Shown here: one piece after another, positions 17,269 through 25,204 of the stretch | How positions within the stretch are numbered: position 1 is the first letter of the stretch | How the letters are laid out: each line of letters starts with the position of its first letter | From: Sporomusa sp. KB1 | Lineage (GTDB): Bacteria; Bacillota; Negativicutes; Sporomusales; Sporomusaceae | Direction: 5' to 3' | Assembly (NCBI RefSeq): GCF_007830295.1 | Contig: NZ_VLKC01000002.1 | Coordinates: forward strand, 3,089,963-3,153,962 | Length of the DNA: 64,000 nt | Position numbers and translations under genes: made by a program | Notes under the pieces: model-generated | The model's database searches: none | What the model saw: the letters and a program-made list of their open reading frames with translations, nothing else | Told to the model about the DNA's origin: nothing

Positions 17269-18204
17269 GTGAGAACGTTTAGAACAATAAATAAATGGAT
17301 TAGAATGTTGAATGGAAAGAGCATTCTACACGTTACCCAGGATATCGGCAAAGTATATTCCAAAAAAGAAGTAAATGGTTATTATAATAATTTGACGGAA
17401 AAAGTATTGAATCCAGCCGCGCTATTGGATGAAACAGGGCTGGTCTACAATGTTACAAGTGATGGGAAGAAAGTTTACTTCTCAATAGCTATATTTCAGT
17501 ATGGACTTGGGGCATATGATTTGTTTATTCTAACAGGCTGTCCGGAATACAAAGAAGACTTTATGAGAACCGTTGAATGGGCATGGAAGAATCAGGAACA
17601 AAATGGTGCGTGGGATACCTTCTCCATTGTAGGAACCAGAAAACCATACTCGTCGATGGCTCAGGGAGAGGGTGCCTCTTTACTTGTTCGAGCGTATAAA
17701 GAAACCGGTGATGAAAAATACTTGAAGGCCGCAAAGCAAGCTGTGGATTTTATGTGTATCCCGATCGCTGGTGGAGGCTGTACACAATATCTGGATGATA
17801 AATTATGGTTTAAAGAATATATTGAAAAACCGGTTGTTCTAAATGGTTGGATATTTTCAATCTGGGGACTTTACGATTATTATAAAGCGAGTAATGTTGA
17901 GGATTATAATAAAATACTGACCAAGGCAATTCAAACTCTTGAACAAGAGCTTGAGACATTTGATTGTAATTATTGGTCAAAATATGATATGGAAAATACG
18001 GTCGCGAGCCCGTTTTATCACCGACTACATATAGCTCAATTAAAAGTTATGCATGAATTATTTGGCTGCGGAATTTTTTTGGAATATGCAAAAAAGTGGG
18101 AAAAATATCAGAAAAACAGGCTAAACTGCTGCAAGGCGTTCATTATAAAAGCTTATCAAAAGATAACCGAAACAAAGACTGAAAGAATTATAATTATACG
18201 CTAA
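17269..18204 (+). CDS. D-glucuronyl C5-epimerase-family protein
   Basis: Protein of 311 residues with the C-terminal catalytic fold (alpha/alpha-barrel) of heparan-type glucuronyl C5-epimerases. SSMAQGEGASLLVRAYKETG, EKPVVLNGWIFSIWGLYDY and YHRLHIAQLKVM match the conserved blocks of that family. Such enzymes invert C5 of a uronic acid already in a glycan (GlcA to IdoA). There is no signal peptide, so it would act on the lipid-linked precursor in the cytoplasm. The next gene makes a uronic acid donor of the ManNAcA type, so the substrate may be an aminouronate. GTG 17269 follows GGGAGAGTGGGA; an in-frame GTG lies at 17245. Confidence 0.78.
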   Translation: MRTFRTINKWIRMLNGKSILHVTQDIGKVYSKKEVNGYYNNLTEKVLNPAALLDETGLVYNVTSDGKKVYFSIAIFQYGLGAYDLFILTGCPEYKEDFMRTVEWAWKNQEQNGAWDTFSIVGTRKPYSSMAQGEGASLLVRAYKETGDEKYLKAAKQAVDFMCIPIAGGGCTQYLDDKLWFKEYIEKPVVLNGWIFSIWGLYDYYKASNVEDYNKILTKAIQTLEQELETFDCNYWSKYDMENTVASPFYHRLHIAQLKVMHELFGCGIFLEYAKKWEKYQKNRLNCCKAFIIKAYQKITETKTERIIIIR

Positions 18205-18259
18205 CAATGTTTCGGGATTTGCAGCCTGGATTTTACACGAATAGTAAGGGGGAGTTTCT

Positions 18260-19522
18260 ATGACAAGGATTTGCGTTTTGGGCTTAGGATACATCGGACT
18301 TCCGACTGCAAGTGTTTTTGCCGCCAATGGATTTCATGTTGTTGGTGTAGACGTTGATTCCCAAATTGTTGATGTACTGAGTAAAGGACAGATTCATATT
18401 AACGAACCGGGGTTAAAAACTGTTGTATGTGCGGCAATCCAATCCGGAAACATGCTCGTGCGGCAAGTGCCCGAGCAAGCTGATGTTTTTATTATTGCTG
18501 TTCCTACCCCGCTAAAAGAGGATAATTCGGCAGAATTAATGTATGTTATACAGGCTACGGAGTCAATACTGCCATTCTTGCAAAAAGGAAATTTGGTAAT
18601 TCTGGAATCAACAGTTCCACCGCGTACCACGGAAGATATTTTAGTTCCTATTTTGCAAAAAAGCGGCTATAACATTGGCGAAGAAATTTATCTGGTGCAT
18701 TGCCCGGAAAGGGTGTTGCCGGGAAATATCCTCCATGAATTCGTTAGTAATGATCGTATTATTGGCGGAATAAATGACAAGTCATCCTATAAAGCACGGG
18801 GAATATATGAAAAAGTTGTACAAGGGAACTTATTAATTACAGATGCCACATCGGCTGAAATGGCTAAATTGATGGAAAATACGTATCGTGATGTCAATAT
18901 TGCACTGGCAAACGAGGTTTGCCGAATAGCCTATGATTTAAATTTGGATGCGCTGGAAATAATTAAATTGGCAAACATGCATCCGCGTGTAAATCTACAC
19001 CAACCGGGTCCGGGAGTCGGTGGACATTGCCTGGCAGTGGACCCCTGGTTTATTGTTGAAAAATCAAACAATGCAGAATTAATACGGTTGAGTCGGGAAA
19101 TAAACGATGCGATGCCGGATTTGGTTGTCGGCTTAGTGAAAAAAATGCTGGATCAAATAGTAAAACCCAAGATTACGGTGTTGGGAGTTACTTACAAAGG
19201 GAATGTGGATGACATAAGAGAAAGCCCTGCTACTGAAGTCATCCGTGAACTTAAACAAGCAAATATTGATGTCGGTATATACGATCCATATGTAAAAAAT
19301 TATGAATTTGAATTGTCAAATCTTGAAGAAGCTTTTGTAGCATCTGATTTGATTTTGTTGTTAGCAGATCATAAAGAATTTAAATATCTTTCAGCTGATG
19401 AACTGGGGCTGCTCATGCGCAACAAGCAGTTATTTGACACTAGAAATTGCTTAAATCATAATAAGTGGAAAGATGCTGGATTTAGTGTCAAGGTGCTCGG
19501 AAAAAACAATCAAAATAGTTGA
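18260..19522 (+). CDS. wecC: UDP-N-acetyl-D-mannosamine dehydrogenase (WecC type)
   Basis: NAD-dependent nucleotide-sugar dehydrogenase of 420 residues that oxidises C6 twice, here most like WecC (UDP-ManNAc to UDP-ManNAcA). The Rossmann start is VLGLGYIGLPTASVFA; ESTVPPRTTEDI and the catalytic-Cys loop PGPGVGGHCLAVDPWF (Cys about residue 257) follow, and the C-terminal domain contains TYKGNVDDIRESPA. The MHPRVNLHQPGPG context is characteristic of WecC. ATG with AAGGGGGAG upstream. WecB, the 2-epimerase that makes its substrate, is not in this window. It supplies a uronate for the polymer. Confidence 0.85.
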   Translation: MTRICVLGLGYIGLPTASVFAANGFHVVGVDVDSQIVDVLSKGQIHINEPGLKTVVCAAIQSGNMLVRQVPEQADVFIIAVPTPLKEDNSAELMYVIQATESILPFLQKGNLVILESTVPPRTTEDILVPILQKSGYNIGEEIYLVHCPERVLPGNILHEFVSNDRIIGGINDKSSYKARGIYEKVVQGNLLITDATSAEMAKLMENTYRDVNIALANEVCRIAYDLNLDALEIIKLANMHPRVNLHQPGPGVGGHCLAVDPWFIVEKSNNAELIRLSREINDAMPDLVVGLVKKMLDQIVKPKITVLGVTYKGNVDDIRESPATEVIRELKQANIDVGIYDPYVKNYEFELSNLEEAFVASDLILLLADHKEFKYLSADELGLLMRNKQLFDTRNCLNHNKWKDAGFSVKVLGKNNQNS

Positions 19523-19596
19523 ACCGGCGAAGACGGGAGTAAGTTTTTTCAGAGATAGGGAAGCGTATTAATTTGAAAGTGAAAACGGGAGGAAGA

Positions 19597-20118
19597 ATGT
19601 TACCACTATCCCATGTTGGATTTACGACTGCCGCAGTCAAGGTGCTGGAAACGGGTTTGCGGCTTCGGCAGATTGATTATCGAATAGTTATTGTCTCTTC
19701 GTTATTGCCGGATATCATCGACAAATCCTTGTTTAAGTTGCTTGAAAGCAGTTATACATATGAGAGTCGTGCTATTGGTCATTCTTTGGTTTTTTTAGGG
19801 TTTATTGGAATTCTCGCAGCTATACAATGGTTTTGGAACAAAAAAACATGGCTAGCTCCAGTGTTTATCGGGGCATTGTTTCATGATGTGTTTGATGTGA
19901 TGTGGATTCACCCAGGTATTTTCTATTGGCCGCTTGAAGGTTGGCAGTTTTCCAAACCCATAGATGAAGCTTGGCTGGGAACAATTCAATTGGGCTGGTA
20001 TAAGATAAAACAAAGAGATCTATTTGATAATATCAGCGTGCTGATCCTGTTATACTTTTTCATGAAAGTTGCTCTGGGCGGCAAAATTCTTGAATTTGTT
20101 CGAAAAGGCAAGCTCTAG
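19597..20118 (+). CDS. YdjM/DUF457-like membrane protein
   Basis: Membrane protein of 173 residues with His/Asp motifs of the membrane-bound metal-dependent hydrolase-like family: LSHVGFTTAAVKVLETG, VSSLLPDIIDK, AIGHSLVF and GALFHDVFDVMW. Three to four hydrophobic segments are seen. Function in the family is not established. ATG 19597 follows GGGAGGA; a TTG at 19573 is in frame but lacks a site. It closes the first polysaccharide locus just before the second riboswitch. Confidence 0.6.
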   Translation: MLPLSHVGFTTAAVKVLETGLRLRQIDYRIVIVSSLLPDIIDKSLFKLLESSYTYESRAIGHSLVFLGFIGILAAIQWFWNKKTWLAPVFIGALFHDVFDVMWIHPGIFYWPLEGWQFSKPIDEAWLGTIQLGWYKIKQRDLFDNISVLILLYFFMKVALGGKILEFVRKGKL

Positions 20119-20134
20119 ATCTCGTAAATACAAA

Positions 20135-20163
20135 TTGACAAGATATAGATTTATCGGTAAAAT
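20135..20163 (+). promoter_or_regulatory. Sigma-70 promoter of the synthase operon (duplicate of 2716-2744)
   Basis: TTGACA (20135-20140), 17 bases, TAAAAT (20158-20163), with nearly the same spacer and downstream bases as the first locus. Confidence 0.7.
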
Positions 20164-20184
20164 ATAACTAGACAATTTAAGGAA

Positions 20185-20260
20185 TTGGCATACCCGTTGA
20201 AAAGCGGTGACGCAAAGCCGTGGGTCTAACGGCATGATGCCTATGACTGCCTGGTTGCTC
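20185..20260 (+). promoter_or_regulatory. c-di-GMP-I riboswitch aptamer (GEMM-I), copy 2
   Basis: Same elements as copy 1: GGCATACC, a GAAA-capped stem (CCGTT-GAAA-AGCGG), GACGCAAAGCC, GGGTCTA and TATGACTGCCTGGTTGC. Differences from copy 1 include compensating or wobble changes in the tetraloop stem, which supports a functional RNA. It precedes the TPR/beta-barrel gene and so the whole synthase operon. Confidence 0.9.
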
Positions 20261-20300
20261 TTGCAAGTATTTGTTGTGAGTGCTGCCAGGTGGTTTTTAT
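20250..20300 (+). terminator. Riboswitch expression platform: intrinsic terminator, copy 2
   Basis: CCTGG (20250-20254) pairs with CCAGG (20286-20290); inner pairing involves TTGC...GTGAG-type bases, followed by GTGGTTTTTATTTT. The left arm is again the aptamer 3' strand. A smaller hairpin GGGAAAG/CTTTCCC follows at 20309-20327. Confidence 0.7.
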
Positions 20301-20373
20301 TTTCCAGAGGGAAAGGTTAGCTTTCCCTGGATGTTTTCTTTAAGTAATTTTTATTTTTTCCTTCTTGCTGGTA

Positions 20374-20382
20374 TGGTATAAT
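20374..20382 (+). promoter_or_regulatory. Possible extended -10 promoter after the riboswitch
   Basis: TGGTATAAT forms an extended -10 about 65 bases before the start at 20449, but no clear -35 is seen. It could give riboswitch-independent expression of the operon. Confidence 0.35.
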
Positions 20383-20448
20383 TATCCAAGCAAAAGCATG
20401 GAACTGTGTAATAATACATCTTTTACATGAAAGATGAGGTGTAACATA

Positions 20449-23400
20449 TTGAAAGATCGACGGTTTTGGCTGGCTGTTGTTTCGGCATGTATGGCCACAC
20501 AGCATAATACTGGTGAAACGGCAGCAGCCGTAGTTCCTGATCCAGGTCGTGAATACTCTGTTCGTATACATACTTCTGTGGCAGAGGAAGAGGCTGTTGT
20601 CTCTTTGTTTGATGATTATCGTTATGAGGAGGTTATAGAAACAGCTAATGCAGCATGGCCACGGTTAGAAGCTATGCCTGACAGAGTGTTATATTGTGTG
20701 GCTGAATGTTATATTCGAACAGGTCAGGTACGGTTAGCAAAAACCGGTTTTGAGTTACTCATCGCTCACAGTCCGCAAAATCATAGGTATCGTGCGGGCT
20801 TGGCGTATACATTGCTGTATGCCGGTCAACTGGATAAGGGCTTAGCGATGTATCGTCAGGTACTGCTAGAAAATCAGGGAATGCTTGCTGGTGCAGCGGA
20901 AGACGCAGCGGCACTTTTGTCAATGGGCAATGTAGGCGGTGGCAAAGCATTATTTCAAATGGTCATCGAGAATAGTCCTGACAAGCAGCGTTATTCTCAA
21001 TTGTATGAGAAAAGCCTGCGTATGTATAGGCTGGCAGACGATGTCCCGGCAGTGCAGGTGCCATCAGCTACGGTTGCACAGACGGCTGTTTCTGCTGAAA
21101 ATGAGCGGAAGTTGTTGCATACTCAGGCTGTGGAAATGGCTCAAAAAGGTCAATATCAGCAGTCCCTGGATCTTATGGCCCGTCTTGTTAAGGCAGATGC
21201 ACAAGATAAATCGGTTCTTTTTGATTATGTCACTATTTTGCAACAGGCAGGTCAGAATGAGCAGGCTATCAATGTATATAATCAGCAGTCTGGTACAAGT
21301 ATGCCTTTTTCGGTAATTCGAAGCGTTAGTACCGCCTATTTTCAGTTGCAAGACTATGACAAGGCTCTGGCTGTGCTGCAACCGGCAATTATTCGTGGCG
21401 AAAGGGACGCACTTTTGTTGGCTGGGGAGATGAGCTTACTCCGTGGTAATACTATCGGTGCTCAGGCCTATTATGAGCGGCTATTATCCATGAATTCTAA
21501 CGATTATGAGGTGTATTTCAGCCGTGGGATGTTGAGTCTGCAGATAAAAGATTACAGACAAGCGGCCCGGGATTTGGAACGGGCGCGGAGACTGCTGCCG
21601 GAATGCCCGGACAAGGCTGAACGGTTGACTAAGTTGGAACATAATTTGGCTATTGCCTATATGAATAATGGTCAAGACCAAAAGGCGGCTTTAATTTTAG
21701 TTAATTATACCAAAACCCTGCCTGTCGAAGGTTCACTTGCCGGCGACTATATATTAGCACTTGGCAACAGCTCTCAGTATGAACTGGCAGTCCGGGAAGG
21801 AGAGCGGCTATGGCCTACTTATACAGATGTACCAATTCCCGGACTTAGGTCTCTGGCCGAAAGCTATCTTCGCCTTGGAAAACAGGGAGAAGCTTTGGCT
21901 GTATATCGCTATCTTGCCGGGCTGCAGCCGAGTGACGATGCTAGCCGGCGGATGCTGGCTTTTCAGTTAATGCTGAATGGCCGTACAGCAGAAGGACTTA
22001 GCTATTACGGTCAATTACTCGACAAAGCACCAACCAATGCGGATGCTGTGATCGCTGATGCGGTAACTCTTATCAATACAGATAAGTATATTGACGGGAA
22101 ATCACTGTTTGAATTAGTGCTAAGCAAGTATCCAAAGCCGGCGTATCGTCGGCAGTATGCCGAAGTTTTAGTAAAGAAAAATCACAACCGTGCAGCGTAT
22201 AAGCAATACCAATTGTTATCTGCTCAACCGGAAGGGGAGCTGGATGGATTATCAGGTATGGCTCGCACAGCCAGCGCGCTAGGTGATTATTCGAAGTCCC
22301 GCCAGGCGCTGGATACAATTACGAGTAAGTATGGACGGAGTAAAGCCGTTACAGCTCTTGAGTCCCAAACAGCCTCTGCTGATCGCCAGGACTATCAAGG
22401 CCCAGAGCCACGGGTGTTAGGTGCGGCGACCTCCAAGGCAAGTCCGGCATATGCTATAGCTGAATTAAAGAATCCGGCTGGTTCGGGCAACTCTGGTGCC
22501 ACTGCGGTAAGAGGCAGCACAGAAATATCCAAAGATGAGTTTGCTTATGAAATGGCGCAACTTGCCGCAAATTTCTTAGCTGCACCTGTAACCAGTACTG
22601 AAAATTTTAAAATTGATTTTGCTTTTGCTACTTCTACCATTACGGCCAAAGCAATGCCGCTTATACCTAGTGAACAAAGAAATGATTTTACTTACGAAAT
22701 GGCACAGATCACATCAAATGTAATTAATGATCAAAACTTAGATGTGAAAAAAGCTAAAATGCAATTTGCACAACTTACAACAAAAGTGGTAAATCGTATC
22801 GATAAAACCACTGCTGATAAAAAAATAATAACTTTAAGGAAAAATGATGCCATTGAGTCCCAGACAATGGCCAGTTCGGACAAAACCGGCGGCGATAGTC
22901 CCAAAGTAAGTGCTTCAGGTGATGTTGATCCAGCCACATATAATAGCCTTATGGCTGATTTGATGCAGGTTGGTGATAGCAGCAAGCATATAAACAACAA
23001 GATCAATGTTGACGGTGAAATTCGCTTTCATTACGCGGCGAATAGCGGTTCTGCGCAATGGGATAAAGATGCATCAGGACTCCGGCTTTATCTTGGTGCC
23101 GATACAAAAATCAATAAAGATTGGCAGTTGTTTGGTATGCTGGAAGGCCAAAAGAGTATAAAAAATTATAATAATAAATTCGAGCTTTCTCGCCTGTATG
23201 TGGAAGGAAATGTAGGCGCAGCTACGGTGAAGGCAGGCAAATTCGGTTACCTGATGGCGGAAGGGAATATTTATGATAGCAGCTTTACCGGCATTAAAGT
23301 TGATTTTGGTGATCCGATAAAATACTCGTTTAGCTATGGGGAAACCGAAGATACAAAATCAACATATATAGCAACAGCTCGGTATAAGGATTTTGATTAC

Positions 23401-23835
23401 AATCTGGATGCCGGTGTGTATCACTACCGCCTGGATGACGGCTCTAATAAAACCAACACCATCTGGAATATTGGTGGCAACTATAATTTTAGCAATTTTA
23501 GTATTGGGGCCATGTACTTGGATTCTAGTCTAAAAGATCGCAAAGGGAACAGCGATGGCTATGTACTTAGTCTTACTTATGGCGACCTACGTACATATAG
23601 GCCGGGCACCTATAGTATGTTTGCAAAATATTACAATCAACCGCAAGGAACATATATTGATCATGGAATGAACGGCAAAGGCAATTCCATGCAAGGCTTG
23701 AAAGGCTATGGTGCAGGAGTAAGTTATGCTTTGGCAAAAGACTTGGTTGCGGGTGTAGAGTACTATGATCTTTCTGACAAAGTTACCGGCGAAAAAGGAA
23801 AAACGATATGGACCCAACTGACTCATTATTTTTAA
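20449..23835 (+). CDS. TPR-rich outer-membrane beta-barrel exopolysaccharide exporter (BcsC/PelB/PgaA-like)
   Basis: Predicted exporter of 1128 residues. It has a short signal-like N-terminus (FWLAVVSACMA), then many tetratricopeptide repeats across about 40-640 (for example AVEMAQKGQYQQSLDLMARL and AYFQLQDYDKALAVLQPAI). A Thr/Ala-rich linker carries two F-x-YEMAQ motifs (about 698 and 747). From about residue 852 an alternating polar/aromatic beta-barrel ends in THYF, the C-terminal Phe expected for BAM substrates. The architecture and length resemble BcsC and PelB, whose TPRs guide polymer through the periplasm to the pore. TTG 20449 has GAGGTG upstream; ATG 20434 is also in frame. First gene of the c-di-GMP-controlled operon. 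Confidence 0.82.
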   Translation: MKDRRFWLAVVSACMATQHNTGETAAAVVPDPGREYSVRIHTSVAEEEAVVSLFDDYRYEEVIETANAAWPRLEAMPDRVLYCVAECYIRTGQVRLAKTGFELLIAHSPQNHRYRAGLAYTLLYAGQLDKGLAMYRQVLLENQGMLAGAAEDAAALLSMGNVGGGKALFQMVIENSPDKQRYSQLYEKSLRMYRLADDVPAVQVPSATVAQTAVSAENERKLLHTQAVEMAQKGQYQQSLDLMARLVKADAQDKSVLFDYVTILQQAGQNEQAINVYNQQSGTSMPFSVIRSVSTAYFQLQDYDKALAVLQPAIIRGERDALLLAGEMSLLRGNTIGAQAYYERLLSMNSNDYEVYFSRGMLSLQIKDYRQAARDLERARRLLPECPDKAERLTKLEHNLAIAYMNNGQDQKAALILVNYTKTLPVEGSLAGDYILALGNSSQYELAVREGERLWPTYTDVPIPGLRSLAESYLRLGKQGEALAVYRYLAGLQPSDDASRRMLAFQLMLNGRTAEGLSYYGQLLDKAPTNADAVIADAVTLINTDKYIDGKSLFELVLSKYPKPAYRRQYAEVLVKKNHNRAAYKQYQLLSAQPEGELDGLSGMARTASALGDYSKSRQALDTITSKYGRSKAVTALESQTASADRQDYQGPEPRVLGAATSKASPAYAIAELKNPAGSGNSGATAVRGSTEISKDEFAYEMAQLAANFLAAPVTSTENFKIDFAFATSTITAKAMPLIPSEQRNDFTYEMAQITSNVINDQNLDVKKAKMQFAQLTTKVVNRIDKTTADKKIITLRKNDAIESQTMASSDKTGGDSPKVSASGDVDPATYNSLMADLMQVGDSSKHINNKINVDGEIRFHYAANSGSAQWDKDASGLRLYLGADTKINKDWQLFGMLEGQKSIKNYNNKFELSRLYVEGNVGAATVKAGKFGYLMAEGNIYDSSFTGIKVDFGDPIKYSFSYGETEDTKSTYIATARYKDFDYNLDAGVYHYRLDDGSNKTNTIWNIGGNYNFSNFSIGAMYLDSSLKDRKGNSDGYVLSLTYGDLRTYRPGTYSMFAKYYNQPQGTYIDHGMNGKGNSMQGLKGYGAGVSYALAKDLVAGVEYYDLSDKVTGEKGKTIWTQLTHYF

Positions 23836-23857
23836 CTTTATAAGTAGGTGAAGTGGC

Positions 23858-25186
23858 ATGTCATTGGAAGTAGTTAACGGAATAAAGGCAAAAAAAAATT
23901 ATGTAGCTGTTGTAGGTCTTGGCTATGTAGGGTTGCCAATAGCAGTGGCATTTGCTGAAAAATTCAAAACACTGGGATTTGATAGTAATCAGGAGAAAAT
24001 TAAAAATTACCAACAGGGAATTGATCCTACCCTCGAAATTGGTGACGAAAAAATCGAAAGCTCGACTCTAGAATTTACTACTGATCCCGCAAGATTGCAG
24101 GCAGCTAAAATGATTATCATTGCCGTACCAACGCCGATTAATGGTGATAAAACACCAAATTTGTCACCTGTTGTTGATGCTAGCCAAATAGTAGGGAAAA
24201 ACTTATCAACAGGAAGTATTGTTGTTTTTGAATCCACAGTATATCCGGGTGTAACGGAAGATATTTGTATACCTATTTTGGAAGCAGAATCTGGTTTGCG
24301 ATGTGGCAAGGATTTCAAAGTCGGTTATTCTCCCGAACGAATTAATCCCGGAGATAAAGTACATAGACTGGATAACATCACCAAAATTGTTTCCGGTATA
24401 GATGAAGAAACACTGGAAGAGATTGCGGCAATTTATGAACTAATTATTCATGCCGGCGTATATAAAGCACCTAGCATTAAAGTTGCGGAAGCCGCAAAGT
24501 TGTCGGAAAATGCCCAAAGAGATGTTAACATCGCCTTTATGAATGAACTGGCACTGATTTTTGACCGGATGGGGATTAATACCAAAGAAGTTATTGATGC
24601 AATGAATACCAAATGGAATGCGCTGGGGTTTTATCCTGGCTTAGTAGGCGGACATTGTATTGGGATTGATCCATATTATTTTATTTATCAAGCCGAAGTG
24701 CTGGGGTATCACTCAGAAATTATTGCCGCCGGGAGAAAAGTCAATGACGGCATGGCAACTTTTATTGTTCATAATGTAATCAAAAGAATGATTCAAGCAG
24801 GTAAAAATGTTAATGACTCCAATATATATGTTATGGGAGTCAGCTTCAAAGAGGATTGTCCTGATATGCGCAACTCAAAAGCCGTAGAGCTTTGTAAACA
24901 ACTTACTGGATATGGAATCACAGTAAAAGTAGTAGATCCAGTTGTTGATAAAGCAGAATACAAAAGAGAATTACATCAGGAGCTTGTGGAAATAAAAGAT
25001 ATTTCCAATGCCGATTGTCTGATATTTTTGGTAGGTCATCAACAGTTTAAGGATTTAGGGGTAGCAGATATCAAAAGAATGTTCAGACAGAATGAAAATC
25101 AGTCGAAGCATGTGATCATTGATATTAAGAATGTAATTGAACAGAAAGAACTGGAAGCAGCGGCTTATTCTTACTGGAATCTTTAG
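23858..25186 (+). CDS. UDP-N-acetylhexosamine dehydrogenase (TviB/WbpO/CapL type)
   Basis: Nucleotide-sugar 6-dehydrogenase of 442 residues. The NAD site VVGLGYVGLPIAVAFAEK is at about 19-36, ESTVYPGVTEDICIP follows, then VGYSPERINPGDK, the catalytic Cys in GGHCIGIDPYY (about 267), and VMGVSFKEDCPDMRNSK. The SPERINPGDK and GFYPGLVGGHC context places it with enzymes that make UDP-GalNAcA or UDP-GlcNAcA rather than UDP-GlcA. A dedicated dehydrogenase in a synthase operon is like algD in alginate loci. It suggests that the polymer contains an acetamido-uronic acid. RBS AGGTGA. Confidence 0.83.
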   Translation: MSLEVVNGIKAKKNYVAVVGLGYVGLPIAVAFAEKFKTLGFDSNQEKIKNYQQGIDPTLEIGDEKIESSTLEFTTDPARLQAAKMIIIAVPTPINGDKTPNLSPVVDASQIVGKNLSTGSIVVFESTVYPGVTEDICIPILEAESGLRCGKDFKVGYSPERINPGDKVHRLDNITKIVSGIDEETLEEIAAIYELIIHAGVYKAPSIKVAEAAKLSENAQRDVNIAFMNELALIFDRMGINTKEVIDAMNTKWNALGFYPGLVGGHCIGIDPYYFIYQAEVLGYHSEIIAAGRKVNDGMATFIVHNVIKRMIQAGKNVNDSNIYVMGVSFKEDCPDMRNSKAVELCKQLTGYGITVKVVDPVVDKAEYKRELHQELVEIKDISNADCLIFLVGHQQFKDLGVADIKRMFRQNENQSKHVIIDIKNVIEQKELEAAAYSYWNL

Positions 25187-25204
25187 TCAGGAGAGGTGGT
25201 ATCC

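Noticed and set aside
17269..19522. Heparosan or heparan-like capsule locus
   Set aside because: No KfiA/KfiC-type GT2 synthases and the dehydrogenase is WecC-like; the epimerase alone is not enough.
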